Shown piece after piece: positions 8,067 to 16,957 of a DNA stretch of 46,214 bases (the first letter of the stretch is position 1; each line of letters opens with the position of its first letter). The notes beneath the pieces are model-generated. The model did no database searches, was not told where the DNA came from, and saw nothing but the letters and a program-made list of their open reading frames with translations. A program made the position numbers and the translations under genes. This DNA is from Candidatus Hydrogenedentota bacterium (GTDB lineage Bacteria; Hydrogenedentota; Hydrogenedentia; Hydrogenedentales; SLHB01): the NCBI GenBank assembly GCA_012719295.1, contig JAAYAQ010000013.1:1-46214 (forward strand), in the 5' to 3' direction.

Positions 8067-9638
8067 TCATGGCGCCTGAGCGGCCGGAGGACGGCGCCGC
8101 AAGACAAGCGCAAGCGCCACGAGAAGCGCCGCGGCCGCCGCAGAGGCCTGCGGGACACGCTGGGGCGCCCACGGCACGGGGCGTGCCGCCGGTTCCGCCA
8201 CAGGCAGCGCGCCCACGCAACGGAACAGCCTCGTGTCCCGCGGCGACAGATCCCCCCGAAGCCGGTGAAACCCGCCGTACGGCGTCACCATCGCGTTCGT
8301 GGCCGTAAAGCGGCCCCAGGGGTCAAACACGCCGGAGATCCCCGTATTCGCGCAGTGGACGACCGCCAGCCGGGTCTCGATCGCGCGCAGCCGGGCCTGC
8401 TCAAGCTCCTGCTCGAGCGCGTTGCTCGAGCCAAACCAGCCCAGATTGGTGATGACCACCAGAAAATCCGCCCCCTGCCGGCGCAACGCCTCGCTCATTT
8501 CCGCAAAGAGCACCTCGAAACAGATCAGCGGCCCGAACGTGCGGTTCTCCAGTGAAAATACCCGCGTCTCGCGGCCGGGTTCCACATCGCTGATGATCGG
8601 AACGATCTTCTGGATGAACGGGAAATGCGACCCGAACGGCACATACTCCCCAAACGGCGCCAGGTGAATCTTGTCGTAATACCCGTCCAGCGTGCCGTCA
8701 GCGGCAATAAGGAAACTCGAATTCCGGGACCGCCCGGTCTCCGCATCCGTGCGCTGCGACCCCGTAAACAGCGCGGCGCCGGTGTCCCGTGTCAGGGCCT
8801 CGATCGGGGCGAAGATCTCGGGAAGCGTCAGCTCGTCCATCACCAGGGTTTCCGGCCAGACAAACAGATCTACGGGTTCGTTCTCGGCAAGCACGCGCGA
8901 TTTCTGTGCGGCATTGCGGACCATTTCCACCGTGTATTCGGGGTCCCATTTCATTTCCAGCGGGAAGTTCGATTGAAACACGCCCACCTGAAACGGGGGA
9001 GAGGCGTACGCGGCCGGTTGCACCAGAGCCATCCCTGCCCCGTGCGTCCCGATCAGGAGCGACAAGGCCGTTGCCGCGCGCGCGAACCGGAGCCTGCGCG
9101 TATGGATCACTTCCGCAAGCAGTGCGTTGAATGCGACGAGCACGCCCGCCAGGAGGGGCGTCCCTCCGATGGCGGCAAGCTGGAGCAGCGGGAGGTCCTT
9201 GCCCTGCGAATACGCCAGATTGCTCCAGCCAAAGCCGCTGAGCAGGTGGTTTTGGGCATACTCCATGGCCATCCACAGTACCGCGAACAGCAGGGCCCCC
9301 GGCATCCACGGAAGCCGGCCGCGCAACCAGGACCAGGCTGCGCCCGTCGCCGCCCAATACGCCGCCATCACAAGGCAGACCGCCTGCTGGCCCCAGAACG
9401 CCCAGCCTCCCGCCCAATAGAAGTTGGTGAGCAGCCACTGAAGAAGCACGCTGTGAAACGCCCATCCGGCAACAAAGAAACGCGCGGCCGCCTCCCTCGG
9501 GGCGGAGTCGCGGCAGGCGTACAGCAATGGCGTCAGGGCGACCCAGGCCAGAAAATACAGGTGCCAGGTGGGGAAGCACAGCGCGAGCATCGCGCCGCTC
9601 AGCAACGGGGCCCCCCAGGTTTGGATCATCGTCTTCAT
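8067..9638 (-). CDS. lnt: Apolipoprotein N-acyltransferase
   Basis: Adds the third acyl chain to the N-terminal Cys of lipoproteins at the inner membrane. N-terminal membrane helices (about 10-210) are followed by a nitrilase-type domain. The catalytic triad is visible: E263 (VWPE), K323 (YDKIHLAPFGEYVP) and C373 (LICFEVLF). About 523 residues from ATG 9638, the usual length. A longer GTG start at 9704 exists, but it lies beside the terminator of the previous unit and its extension is not family-like. No strong ribosome site is visible. A 12-base palindrome (TCATGCGCATGA, 9649-9660) lies just upstream. First gene of lnt-murJ. Confidence 0.92.
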   Translation of the reverse strand: MKTMIQTWGAPLLSGAMLALCFPTWHLYFLAWVALTPLLYACRDSAPREAAARFFVAGWAFHSVLLQWLLTNFYWAGGWAFWGQQAVCLVMAAYWAATGAAWSWLRGRLPWMPGALLFAVLWMAMEYAQNHLLSGFGWSNLAYSQGKDLPLLQLAAIGGTPLLAGVLVAFNALLAEVIHTRRLRFARAATALSLLIGTHGAGMALVQPAAYASPPFQVGVFQSNFPLEMKWDPEYTVEMVRNAAQKSRVLAENEPVDLFVWPETLVMDELTLPEIFAPIEALTRDTGAALFTGSQRTDAETGRSRNSSFLIAADGTLDGYYDKIHLAPFGEYVPFGSHFPFIQKIVPIISDVEPGRETRVFSLENRTFGPLICFEVLFAEMSEALRRQGADFLVVITNLGWFGSSNALEQELEQARLRAIETRLAVVHCANTGISGVFDPWGRFTATNAMVTPYGGFHRLRGDLSPRDTRLFRCVGALPVAEPAARPVPWAPQRVPQASAAAAALLVALALVLRRRPPAAQAP

Positions 9639-9713
9639 CGTGGCGGGATCATGCGCATGACCAGGCCCCCAATTCAACTCCGAAGGCGCCGCCGCCGCAA
9701 GCACGCCGCGCCG

Positions 9714-9748
9714 AAAAAAACCGGCAGGCCACGCGTCTGGCCTGCCGG
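9714..9748 (-). terminator. Rho-independent terminator of the secretin operon
   Basis: Read on the minus strand, a perfect 10-bp stem (9721-9730 with 9739-9748), an 8-base loop, then seven T (9714-9720). It lies 32 bases beyond the stop of the second secretin gene and separates that operon from lnt-murJ. Confidence 0.92.
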
Positions 9749-9780
9749 GACGTTACCGGAATCGCTCAACCACCGGAGAA

Positions 9781-10860
9781 CTACAGCTCGTCCTCCATGA
9801 TCTCGATTTCCTGCTCGATGCGGTCCAGGTTCTTCCACTTCTCTTCACGCCAGAAATTGAGGGCGCTGATGGCTTCCGGCCGAAGATTGCGGAGGTCTAC
9901 GATGGTCGGGGAAAGGAAGATCAGCAGGTGCGAATTGCGCGCTTCCACCCGGCGTCCACGGAAAGGCGCACCCAGCACCGGCATCTTGCCCACCAGGGGA
10001 ATGCGGCGTTCGGTCTTGGTGACGTTGCGCGTCGACAGGCCGCCGATCACCAGCGTCTGGCCGTTCGGCACCAGCACCTGGCCCGTCTGTTCCCGCGTCG
10101 AAAACACGGGGAGGTCGATGCCGCGAATGGGACTCGACGGCAACTGATCGACCACGTTCAGTTTGGCCAGGTTGATCTCGATCATGTCGTCGTCGAGAAT
10201 CACCGGCTGAATGCTCAGATTCACACCCACCTGGCGCCACGTCACCTGGAGCTGCGCCCGGCCTTTCTGATAGATCAACGACTGGTAGGGGATCTCTTCG
10301 CCCGCGTGAATCTCCGCGGTCCCGTTCTCCACCACCAGCAGTTCCGGTTTCGAAATCAGGTCGGCATCCGACTTCTGCTCTATCCCGCGGATGATCCCGT
10401 CGATCGTGCCCGTGCCGCTGTCGATGATGCTGAACGTGATGCCCGCCCCACTCTGCGTCGTGATGGCGTCCCCCTGCAGGGTGCTCCCCTGAGCCACGCT
10501 GGCGGGGAAATCCGGCGTCAGACGCACGTTGTCGGCATACGGGTTCGCGTCCGCGGCCGGAAGCGTCACCTGAAAGGAATTCGGGTCGAATACCCGCGTG
10601 GAAATCCGTTCCACGCTGCCGCTGTTTTCATTGCCCCGCACGAACCGCGTGTAGTCCAGGTTCGTCCCAATATCCCGCAACCCGTCTTCCGTGGTCTCGC
10701 TGATCCATACCTGGATCTGGACCTGGCGGATCGCCTCGACCTGCTGCGCAGCCGGCGGCGCCTCAACGGGCGGCGGGGGAGGCGTCTCCTCACCGGCCAG
10801 GGCGATGCCTGCCATAATTCCGAGCAGCGCGAGTGCTGGCAGAACCCGTTGGATAACCAT
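9781..10860 (-). CDS. Short secretin-domain outer-membrane protein (second of pair)
   Basis: 359 residues. A signal peptide (about 1-22), a Pro-rich linker and a region VQIQVWISETTEDGLRDIG precede a C-terminal secretin domain (about 160-325). Landmarks: LISKPELLVVENGTAEIHAGEEIPYQS, VGVNLSIQPVI, and the closing VPNGQTLVIGGL with RRIPLVGKMPVLGAPF and LLIFLSPTIVD. The N0-N3 ring domains of GspD/PilQ are missing or reduced, so it is much shorter than classical secretins. Its ATG shares one base with the upstream gene's stop (TAATG), implying coupled translation. Probably an outer-membrane ring component; the cargo is unknown. Confidence 0.82.
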   Translation of the reverse strand: MVIQRVLPALALLGIMAGIALAGEETPPPPPVEAPPAAQQVEAIRQVQIQVWISETTEDGLRDIGTNLDYTRFVRGNENSGSVERISTRVFDPNSFQVTLPAADANPYADNVRLTPDFPASVAQGSTLQGDAITTQSGAGITFSIIDSGTGTIDGIIRGIEQKSDADLISKPELLVVENGTAEIHAGEEIPYQSLIYQKGRAQLQVTWRQVGVNLSIQPVILDDDMIEINLAKLNVVDQLPSSPIRGIDLPVFSTREQTGQVLVPNGQTLVIGGLSTRNVTKTERRIPLVGKMPVLGAPFRGRRVEARNSHLLIFLSPTIVDLRNLRPEAISALNFWREEKWKNLDRIEQEIEIMEDEL

Positions 10861-12095
10861 TACTTGTCTTCCTCCATTTTCAACTCGGAATCAATCCCCG
10901 TGCCGGTCGAACCGCCCGTTATCGCGTCGCCAAGGTTCTGCGGAATGGACGATACCCCCTCCAGAATGTCCGTCAGCAAGCCCGTTGGCGACACCTTGCT
11001 GGCCGGCGTCTCTTCTCCCAGGTTGACGAAACCGTGTTCATCGGCCACGACGAAGGGCGCACGCCACAACTCGGACTTAATGAAGAAGACCAGTTCGCGG
11101 CGGCCTTCGTCCGCTTCCCGGTGGCCAAAGGTCGTCGAGAGAGGCGCGCCGATAAAATTGCCGGGAATGAAGTTCTCCGCCACGCCGACCGCTACGTCTT
11201 CGGCCTGGGTCAGCCAGGGAACCGTCTCGAGGCTTTTCTGTTTGGTGTTGCGATACAGGCCGCCCAGTACCAGCACCTGCCCGTTCCGCACCCATACGTC
11301 GGTCATGATGCTTCGGGTAATGAACACCGGCGCGGTGATCTGGTTGCCGCCTTCCAGACTGTCGTCCAGGGCGATGACGATGCGCGAACCCAGCTCCTTC
11401 ACCTCCGCCTGAACCTGCAGATTCACATACGTGTCTTCCAGGGTGGCCCAGTTCCCGTCGTCGTCGGTCACTTTCGGCACCTTCAACGTCAGGGCCACGC
11501 CGGTATCGCGGAACGAGGTGGCCTGCACCGTCGTGGCGCCCACCACCGTCGTGTCTTCGTACGGAATCTCGCGCACCGTCTTGATGACAGTCCCCGGCCG
11601 CTCCGCTCCGATCATCACCATCGCTTTAGGACGCGACAGGATGTACGCGCGGTTTTCGTCCACCAGCGCCTGCAACACCATCTCGATGTCGCCGTAATTC
11701 GTGGAGATGTTGTCCAGAAAGACCGTCAGACCCTCCAGACGGTTTCCCGAGTCCGTCGGAAAGGTCAGATCGGCCGTCCGGATGGCCCCGTTGCCGCTCG
11801 TAACGCGGCCGTAGAGGCGCTCCTTGTTCCGGCGCGAGAAGAAGGCGCTGAACCCCGTCTCCACGTTCTTTTCCGTCTGGAACTCCACCACCTTTACAGA
11901 GACATTGACCTGCCGGGGGGCTTCCGTATCCAGCGGTAGCGGAGGCGCGGGGGCCGGCGCTGGCGCTGCTTCCGGGGCCGGCGCTGGCGCGGCTTCCGGG
12001 GCCGGCGCCGCGGCGGCTTCTTCCCCGGCGTATCCTGCCGGTGCGATCAGCCCCACTGCCAGTACAACGAAACCAAACAAATACCATTTTCGCAT
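10860..12095 (-). CDS. Secretin-domain protein with Pro-Ala linker (first of pair)
   Basis: 411 residues. A signal peptide (about 1-23) is followed by a Glu/Ala/Pro repeat linker (24-52) and a secretin-like domain (about 60-355): VNVSVKVVEFQTEKNVETGF, ILSRPKAMVMIG, FRDTGVALTLKVPKV, VWVRNGQVLVLGGLYRNTKQKS, and RRELVFFIKSEL. A Gly/Ser-rich C-terminal tail follows. It is more divergent than its partner. ATG 12095 is chosen, 7 bases past the lipoprotein gene's stop codon, with GGTAGG upstream. The pair is translationally coupled, suggesting a hetero-oligomer. Confidence 0.78.
   Translation of the reverse strand: MRKWYLFGFVVLAVGLIAPAGYAGEEAAAAPAPEAAPAPAPEAAPAPAPAPPLPLDTEAPRQVNVSVKVVEFQTEKNVETGFSAFFSRRNKERLYGRVTSGNGAIRTADLTFPTDSGNRLEGLTVFLDNISTNYGDIEMVLQALVDENRAYILSRPKAMVMIGAERPGTVIKTVREIPYEDTTVVGATTVQATSFRDTGVALTLKVPKVTDDDGNWATLEDTYVNLQVQAEVKELGSRIVIALDDSLEGGNQITAPVFITRSIMTDVWVRNGQVLVLGGLYRNTKQKSLETVPWLTQAEDVAVGVAENFIPGNFIGAPLSTTFGHREADEGRRELVFFIKSELWRAPFVVADEHGFVNLGEETPASKVSPTGLLTDILEGVSSIPQNLGDAITGGSTGTGIDSELKMEEDK
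11950..12021. repeat. Three 24-bp tandem repeats coding a Pro-Ala linker
   Basis: Three near-identical 24-base units (11950-11973, 11974-11997, 11998-12021) encode the repeated Glu-Ala-Ala-Pro-Ala-Pro-Ala-Pro linker of the first secretin-domain protein. The third unit is the most diverged. Repeat number could vary by slippage without breaking the frame. Confidence 0.85.
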
Positions 12096-12102
12096 TGCTG
12101 AC

Positions 12103-13113
12103 CTACCGTTGAAATGTTCCGATGGCCTCATACCGAGTCACATTCTCGATATCGTCGAAGATGCTGAAGCGCACCACAAATGCGCGTGCTTCACCAGGAT
12201 TCAAACGGCCGATATTGACCGTGCTCGTGTCGTAAATCATGTTGCCGAACCCGTACACCGTCACGTTGACCTGCACGCCGTACAAGACACTGTCGCCGCG
12301 GTTGTGGGCCTGGCCCGTGACCACGTAAAAGTCCTGTCCCCGGTAGTAGGATCGCTCGCCGGCGCCCACGTCCGTGCCGCCGCGGAAATCATTGAGATTG
12401 GTGATGATAAGCGGCTCTTCCTCAATGGACCGCTTCTGCCGCTCTTCCGGCGTCAGCAACGTGTAGCTGCCGTCGGGTTTGAACTCGATGCGCTCCTTCA
12501 GGCGCACATCGGTGGCGTACGTGGGGTACTTCTCGATGATGTTGGCGTACAGTTCGCCGGCCATGTCGTAATCCCCGCGCTTCCACAACAGATCGGCCAA
12601 TTCCCACTTGGCCTTGTAGTTCGCGGGCTCTTCCTTGACCGTATTCCACAGGGCCGTAATCGAAGCATCCAGCTGGTCTGGCGAGCCGAACTCGTCGGTG
12701 TACTCCTTGCGCAGATCCGCAATGCGCTGCGCACACTCCTCCGCGTACCGTCCGTGCGGGGACTCGTGGAGGTATTCCTCAAAAAGATTGATCGCGTCCC
12801 GATAGCTCTTGATGTTGTAATACGCGACCGCCAGCCAGTACCGGGCATCCATGGACGCATCCGAATACGGGTATTTCTGGATGACCTGGAGCAGACGCGG
12901 GATCACGATGTTGTAATCCCCGGCCTCAATCATCCGGCGCGCTTCCTCGACCTGCTTGTCGGCCGAACCTTCCTCCAGCACCCGGTTCTTGGTGACCGGG
13001 GTCGCCGTCATCGGCACGTTGCTTGAAGGCGTCGTGCACCCGACTAGCTGCACGACGAATCCCACAAGGCTCACCATTACCAGGATCTTAGCGGTCGCAT
13101 GTGCTCGTTGCAT
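12103..13113 (-). CDS. TPR outer-membrane lipoprotein with FxLYD-like C terminus
   Basis: 336 residues. A type II signal with lipobox L-V-G-C (Cys26) predicts a lipid-anchored protein. Residues about 50-210 hold BamD-like TPR pairs (ARRMIEAGDYNIVIPRLLQVIQKYP, YWLAVAYYNIKSYRDAINLFEEYL, LADLLWKRGDYDMAGELYANIIEKYP). The C terminus (about 250-336) reads VLYGVQVNVTVYG, then IGRLNPGEARAFVVRF, as in FxLYD-type beta domains. ATG 13113 is chosen because the signal peptide starts there. Placed directly before two secretin genes, it may act as pilotin or scaffold; that is inference. Confidence 0.8.
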   Translation of the reverse strand: MQRAHATAKILVMVSLVGFVVQLVGCTTPSSNVPMTATPVTKNRVLEEGSADKQVEEARRMIEAGDYNIVIPRLLQVIQKYPYSDASMDARYWLAVAYYNIKSYRDAINLFEEYLHESPHGRYAEECAQRIADLRKEYTDEFGSPDQLDASITALWNTVKEEPANYKAKWELADLLWKRGDYDMAGELYANIIEKYPTYATDVRLKERIEFKPDGSYTLLTPEERQKRSIEEEPLIITNLNDFRGGTDVGAGERSYYRGQDFYVVTGQAHNRGDSVLYGVQVNVTVYGFGNMIYDTSTVNIGRLNPGEARAFVVRFSIFDDIENVTRYEAIGTFQR

Positions 13114-13195
13114 AGTTGACTTCTCGCAGGAATCACCCTCGCCCCTGAAGCAACCCATTTGCTTCTACGGAGTGTCTGGCTCGTGTTCCCATTTC

Positions 13196-13621
13196 CTATC
13201 GGTTGCCGGCCTTCTTCAGATTCTCTTGCATGGTCTTGATGACCAGTTCGGTGACATCGTCCGCGGGAATTGCAGGCTCCAGGCCGCCCAGGTAGCCCTC
13301 AGCGGCTATGAGGTCGTACTCGGACTCCTGCCCCACCTGGGCAATCGTCCGGACGGCCCGGTCGCTCGCCTGGCTGATCAGAATCCAGTACCGCCCCGTT
13401 CCACGCTCAATCTTCTGGTCTTTGAGCTCCTTGTATTCCGGGGTTTCCACAATGATCTCCTGGTAGCGCACTTCCGCCGGCTTCTCGAACGAGCTGGGCA
13501 GCCCCCAGTAAATCTTCTGGGGGTCAACCTGCTTCTCTTCAATCGTATAAGCGGCGGCATATGAAATGCACATGCCCAGGACGAACCCAGCGACCACCAC
13601 TATCGTAACTGATTTACTCAT
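13196..13621 (-). CDS. Small exported protein of the secretin operon
   Basis: 141 residues, family not recognised. A signal peptide (SVTIVVVAGFVLGMCISYAAA, cleavage near 22) is followed by a mixed alpha/beta periplasmic domain with YWGLPSSFEKPAEVRYQEIIVETPEY and a closing helix (VTELVIKTMQENLKKA). The ATG at 13621 has AGGA upstream. It is first in the operon, behind the promoter at 13723-13752, with about 80 bases to the lipoprotein gene. Confidence 0.75.
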   Translation of the reverse strand: MSKSVTIVVVAGFVLGMCISYAAAYTIEEKQVDPQKIYWGLPSSFEKPAEVRYQEIIVETPEYKELKDQKIERGTGRYWILISQASDRAVRTIAQVGQESEYDLIAAEGYLGGLEPAIPADDVTELVIKTMQENLKKAGNR

Positions 13622-13722
13622 GATTTTCCTACCCTCTCTCATTTCGCAGCGCGGGCGGCTGCCTCCAGCAGCTCGCGCTTCCCCAACAACCCATCGTTGA
13701 CAGGCGCGGTCGCGAAGATGCC

Positions 13723-13752
13723 ATGGTACCGGCAAAGTGCGAACCCTGTCAA
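13723..13752 (-). promoter_or_regulatory. Sigma-70-type promoter of the secretin operon
   Basis: On the minus strand: a perfect TTGACA (13747-13752), an 18-base spacer and TACCAT (13723-13728). The leader to the ATG at 13621 is about 95 bases. Together with the terminator at 9714-9748 it delimits a four-gene unit. Confidence 0.65.
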
Positions 13753-14114
13753 GTAATTACCCGGACCCCGCACACTCCCCATGCAGGCTTCCGGTCCGTT
13801 CAACTGCGTTTTCTCGAGGCTTCGTGCTGTGCAGTGGAGGCAAAAAAACACACGCTTCCTCTCACTCACCGGAAACTACAATCCCCCCCGGTTTCAAAAG
13901 GTTCCACTGAATTCACCCCGTGGGGGCCTTAGACCCACTGAAAAACTATACCATGATTCGCTGAAAACGCTACCGAAAACGCCCAATTTATTGATTTTAG
14001 TGAATTTAATGCCGCCTGTGCGCTCTGGCGGAGCCAAGCCCTGACCCTCCCTAACGAATTTCCCTCCAATCGCTTGCCGCGTCAACGAAAAGTCCGGCCG
14101 GCCCGTTATCGACT
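13753..14114. other. Divergent intergenic spacer, locally AT-rich
   Basis: About 360 bases between the divergent promoters of the secretin operon and the GH42-like gene. The part near 13945-14015 is clearly richer in A and T than its surroundings. No coding region, RNA or strong repeat was recognised. Confidence 0.4.
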
Positions 14115-14143
14115 TTGACACGTCGTCGCGTTGGCTCTAGAAT
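14115..14143 (+). promoter_or_regulatory. Sigma-70-type promoter of the GH42-like gene
   Basis: TTGACA (14115-14120), a 17-base spacer and TAGAAT (14138-14143). The leader is about 44 bases before the ATG at 14194. This is one of the best promoter matches in the window. Confidence 0.8.
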
Positions 14144-14193
14144 GTGCACAATCAACAGCCGGGTTCCTTATTATGTTCCGAGAGGATTGATCT

Positions 14194-16797
14194 ATGCCGC
14201 GTTCTCGCCGAACGTCCTTCGCATGTACCCTGTCCTGCCTCAGCCTGATCCTCGCTGGCGTTGCCACGGCCGGGGCTGTCCAGGCGGAGCCATCCCCCGG
14301 CGCCGCCGTCACGCGCGTCTGGGCGCGTCCGGCCGGCCATGAGGATGGCTCGCACACGACGGTCTCGTTTCAACTGGCGGACGTGACGACCGTTGAGGGC
14401 GCCCTGACGATTCCCTGCGAAGTTCAGATCGGCGCCGCGTTGGAGCAGCCGCAAGCACGGTTGTACATATACGACGGACAGGGGAACGCGCTTTTCGAGG
14501 GGAGGTCCGAGCTGGACGGCGACCAGGGGCGCTTCCATCCGGCGTTCGCGTGGCCTCTGGAGAATGTCAACGACGGAATCTACCGCGCCCGTCTCGAAGT
14601 CGTGCACGCCCTCAACCAGCCCCTGGCATGGCGCGAGGTTCATCTCGAGAAACGGACCCGGGAAACGCTTTCGGGGCGCATGGCCGAGCTGAGCGCCCTG
14701 GTCGACCTGGTCCGGGAGAGCATTCGGGGCGCCCGCGAGACCGAGGTGCCCGTCTACGCGTCCCAGCGCGCGACCATCGCGTCGGACGCGCTCCGCCGGG
14801 CGGAAGTCCTGCTTCAGGAGGGCGACTGGCCGCAGGCCGCCGCGCTCACCGAGTTCGCTGCGACGTCGTGCGATTCCGCGCGCGTCCTGTTGACCTTCGC
14901 TTCTCTGACCCCCGAACTGGGCGTGCCGGGGCCGATGCCCTCCGCCACATCGCTGGACATCCGCGACGGCGCCTTCTATGCCTCCGCATCCGAACCGGTG
15001 TTCCTGTTCGGGTTCCACGATCCCGCCGCCAACCCGCGCTCCCTCGCCCTGCTTGACCGGTACGGGCTGAATTTCGCCGCGATCGAGGTGTCTCCCGCGG
15101 ACCTCCTGCTGGAAGGCGGCGTCAACCTGGATACCATGGCGCGCATTGACACCTATCTCGAGAACGCGGATGCTCTGGGCATCGGCGTAACGGTCGGATT
15201 GGCCGCCGACATCGCCCCGGCGTGGCTGGGTTCCACGGCGCCCCCCGCCTCCCCGGAAACGCAGGGACCGGCCCGGGTCCGCGATCCCCGCGAAGCGCGC
15301 GCGCTCGGCCAGCGTCATCTTGATGCCGTCGCCCCGCTCCTTGAACGGCATCCCTCCGTCAACGGGATCAGCCTGGCGTCCGCCCCCGCATTCCGCTGGG
15401 AGACCGAAGAGGTGCGCCAGAGCTTTCAGCAGGCCGTGGTCCGGAAGTACAACGAGGACCGGCGGGCCGTAAACCGGGCCTGGCGAACCCACATGCGCGT
15501 GCTCGATGACATTCAGATCCTCTGGGACTATGAGCAGCCCTCGTATCAATATGACTGGCAGACGTGGCACCAGCATCTGGTTTCGAGCCACTTCACCTGG
15601 CTCGCCGAGTATGCGGACCGAACCTTGAGCGGCCTCCCTGTCCAGATCACCCTGTCCGACACGGTCCTCCAGACGGGCGAGGCCCGCACGGGCATCGACC
15701 GCCAGGTGCTGGCGGGCATTGCCGAGGTGACCGCGTGCACCGCGTCCTACACGTTCGGCGAATCGATGTACGCGGTGCCGTTTACCGGCCCCGACCTGTC
15801 TTTCCGCTTGCTCCGTTCGCTGGCTCCCGCCCATCCACTGATGGTCGTGGACCTCAATTTCGAGCTCGGCCTCGTGTCCGCCGGCGCCGACGCTTCCCGG
15901 TGCGTGCACACCGCCCTCTGGGACGCCGCTATCGCGGGCGTGAACGGTTTCGCAGCCAATCCGGCCGGGTTTCAGCAGAGCCCCGGAGGCCTCGACGGGT
16001 TTACGACGGCCTGCGCCGACCTGAACCGCCTGGGGGACATCGTCACCGCCTTTCAACGGACGGAAGCCCCCATCGCGATTCTCTGGAGCATGCCCTCGCA
16101 GATCTATCACGATGGCGAGACCTTCCTCGAATCCGTTCAGCGGGTGTACGAGGGGAGCGCGTTCTTCGGTTTTCCTGTCCGTTTCATTACCGAAGAAGCC
16201 TGCATCTCGGGCGGCCTGGCCGACGTTTCCGTGCTGGCCATGCCCGAGGTCCCGGCGCTGGCCGATGCGACCTTTGAAGCCGTGGACGCCTATGCCAAGG
16301 CCGGGGGAGTGATCATTCGCAGCGGACGCCCGGCGGCGTACACCCCCGCCGGTACCTCGCGCCATGACGTGATCACCCAGACGCCACGCACCATTTTTGT
16401 CCGGGCCTCCGATACACCCACGGTCTATCTGCACGCCCTCGATGCCGCCTACGTGTTCGGCGTGCTGCCCCCCATTCCTCGAACCATCAACACCTACGGC
16501 TATCCTCTGGAGGGGGTCAAGAGCCGGTACGTCCAACTGGACGGACAGGAGTACCTCTACGTGGTCAATCTCCGGAAGGAGCCGGTGCGGGTCGACCTGT
16601 TCGGCGGTCCACGCAAGGGGCGGGATCTTGTGCGCGGACGCAACATCCAGTTCCCTGCGGACCTCGAACCGCTTGATCCGATGCTGGTCCGCCTGGAGCC
16701 GCTGGATTCCGCCGTTCCGGCCGGAGGCGGCGTGCCCGTGCTCGCCGAGCACCAGGCCGAATCGGGGCCGGTCGTTCTGAGCCCTGTAACTCCTTAA
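14194..16797 (+). CDS. Exported GH42-like (beta-galactosidase fold) protein
   Basis: 867 residues with a signal peptide (cleavage near 31, AVQA). An N-terminal beta region (about 40-150) and a helical stretch (160-245) precede a TIM-barrel-like domain (about 270-600). RKYNEDRRAVNRAWRTHM followed by a Trp/Tyr-rich segment resembles the GH42 core. A glutamine-amidotransferase-like domain follows (about 615-715: FFGFPVRFITEEACISGGLADVSVLAMPE, then AKAGGVIIRSGR), and a small beta domain ends it. Where GH42 enzymes have the acid/base NE pair, this protein reads GISLASAPAF, so the acid/base Glu seems absent. Substrate unknown; it may be inactive or mechanistically different. Confidence 0.62.
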   Translation: MPRSRRTSFACTLSCLSLILAGVATAGAVQAEPSPGAAVTRVWARPAGHEDGSHTTVSFQLADVTTVEGALTIPCEVQIGAALEQPQARLYIYDGQGNALFEGRSELDGDQGRFHPAFAWPLENVNDGIYRARLEVVHALNQPLAWREVHLEKRTRETLSGRMAELSALVDLVRESIRGARETEVPVYASQRATIASDALRRAEVLLQEGDWPQAAALTEFAATSCDSARVLLTFASLTPELGVPGPMPSATSLDIRDGAFYASASEPVFLFGFHDPAANPRSLALLDRYGLNFAAIEVSPADLLLEGGVNLDTMARIDTYLENADALGIGVTVGLAADIAPAWLGSTAPPASPETQGPARVRDPREARALGQRHLDAVAPLLERHPSVNGISLASAPAFRWETEEVRQSFQQAVVRKYNEDRRAVNRAWRTHMRVLDDIQILWDYEQPSYQYDWQTWHQHLVSSHFTWLAEYADRTLSGLPVQITLSDTVLQTGEARTGIDRQVLAGIAEVTACTASYTFGESMYAVPFTGPDLSFRLLRSLAPAHPLMVVDLNFELGLVSAGADASRCVHTALWDAAIAGVNGFAANPAGFQQSPGGLDGFTTACADLNRLGDIVTAFQRTEAPIAILWSMPSQIYHDGETFLESVQRVYEGSAFFGFPVRFITEEACISGGLADVSVLAMPEVPALADATFEAVDAYAKAGGVIIRSGRPAAYTPAGTSRHDVITQTPRTIFVRASDTPTVYLHALDAAYVFGVLPPIPRTINTYGYPLEGVKSRYVQLDGQEYLYVVNLRKEPVRVDLFGGPRKGRDLVRGRNIQFPADLEPLDPMLVRLEPLDSAVPAGGGVPVLAEHQAESGPVVLSPVTP

Positions 16798-16903
16798 TAT
16801 CCAATCGCATGCCATAGTCTGGCGCAGGATGTGCCCGGCTCGGATTATCCTGTCCCCGCACGGTGTTCATCCTGGGGTACGGTACAGGGCCCCGGCCGGC
16901 CGT

Positions 16904-16932
16904 TTGTGCCCGGAGCGCGCGTGTGCTAACAT
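16904..16932 (+). promoter_or_regulatory. Sigma-70-type promoter of def-recR
   Basis: TTGTGC (16904-16909), a 17-base spacer and TAACAT (16927-16932), 25 bases before the def ATG. A good ribosome site (AAAGGAG, 16941-16947) follows. Confidence 0.6.
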
Positions 16933-16957
16933 CACGGGGTAAAGGAGTTTGTGGAGA

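Noticed and set aside
8625-9800. 391-residue plus-strand frame over lnt
   Set aside because: Antisense to lnt, whose catalytic triad is intact, and it crosses the terminator at 9714-9748. Basic, repetitive composition.
14152-16815. 887-residue open frame on the minus strand opposite the GH42-like gene
   Set aside because: Shadow of a real gene that has its own strong promoter, signal peptide and domain order on the plus strand.
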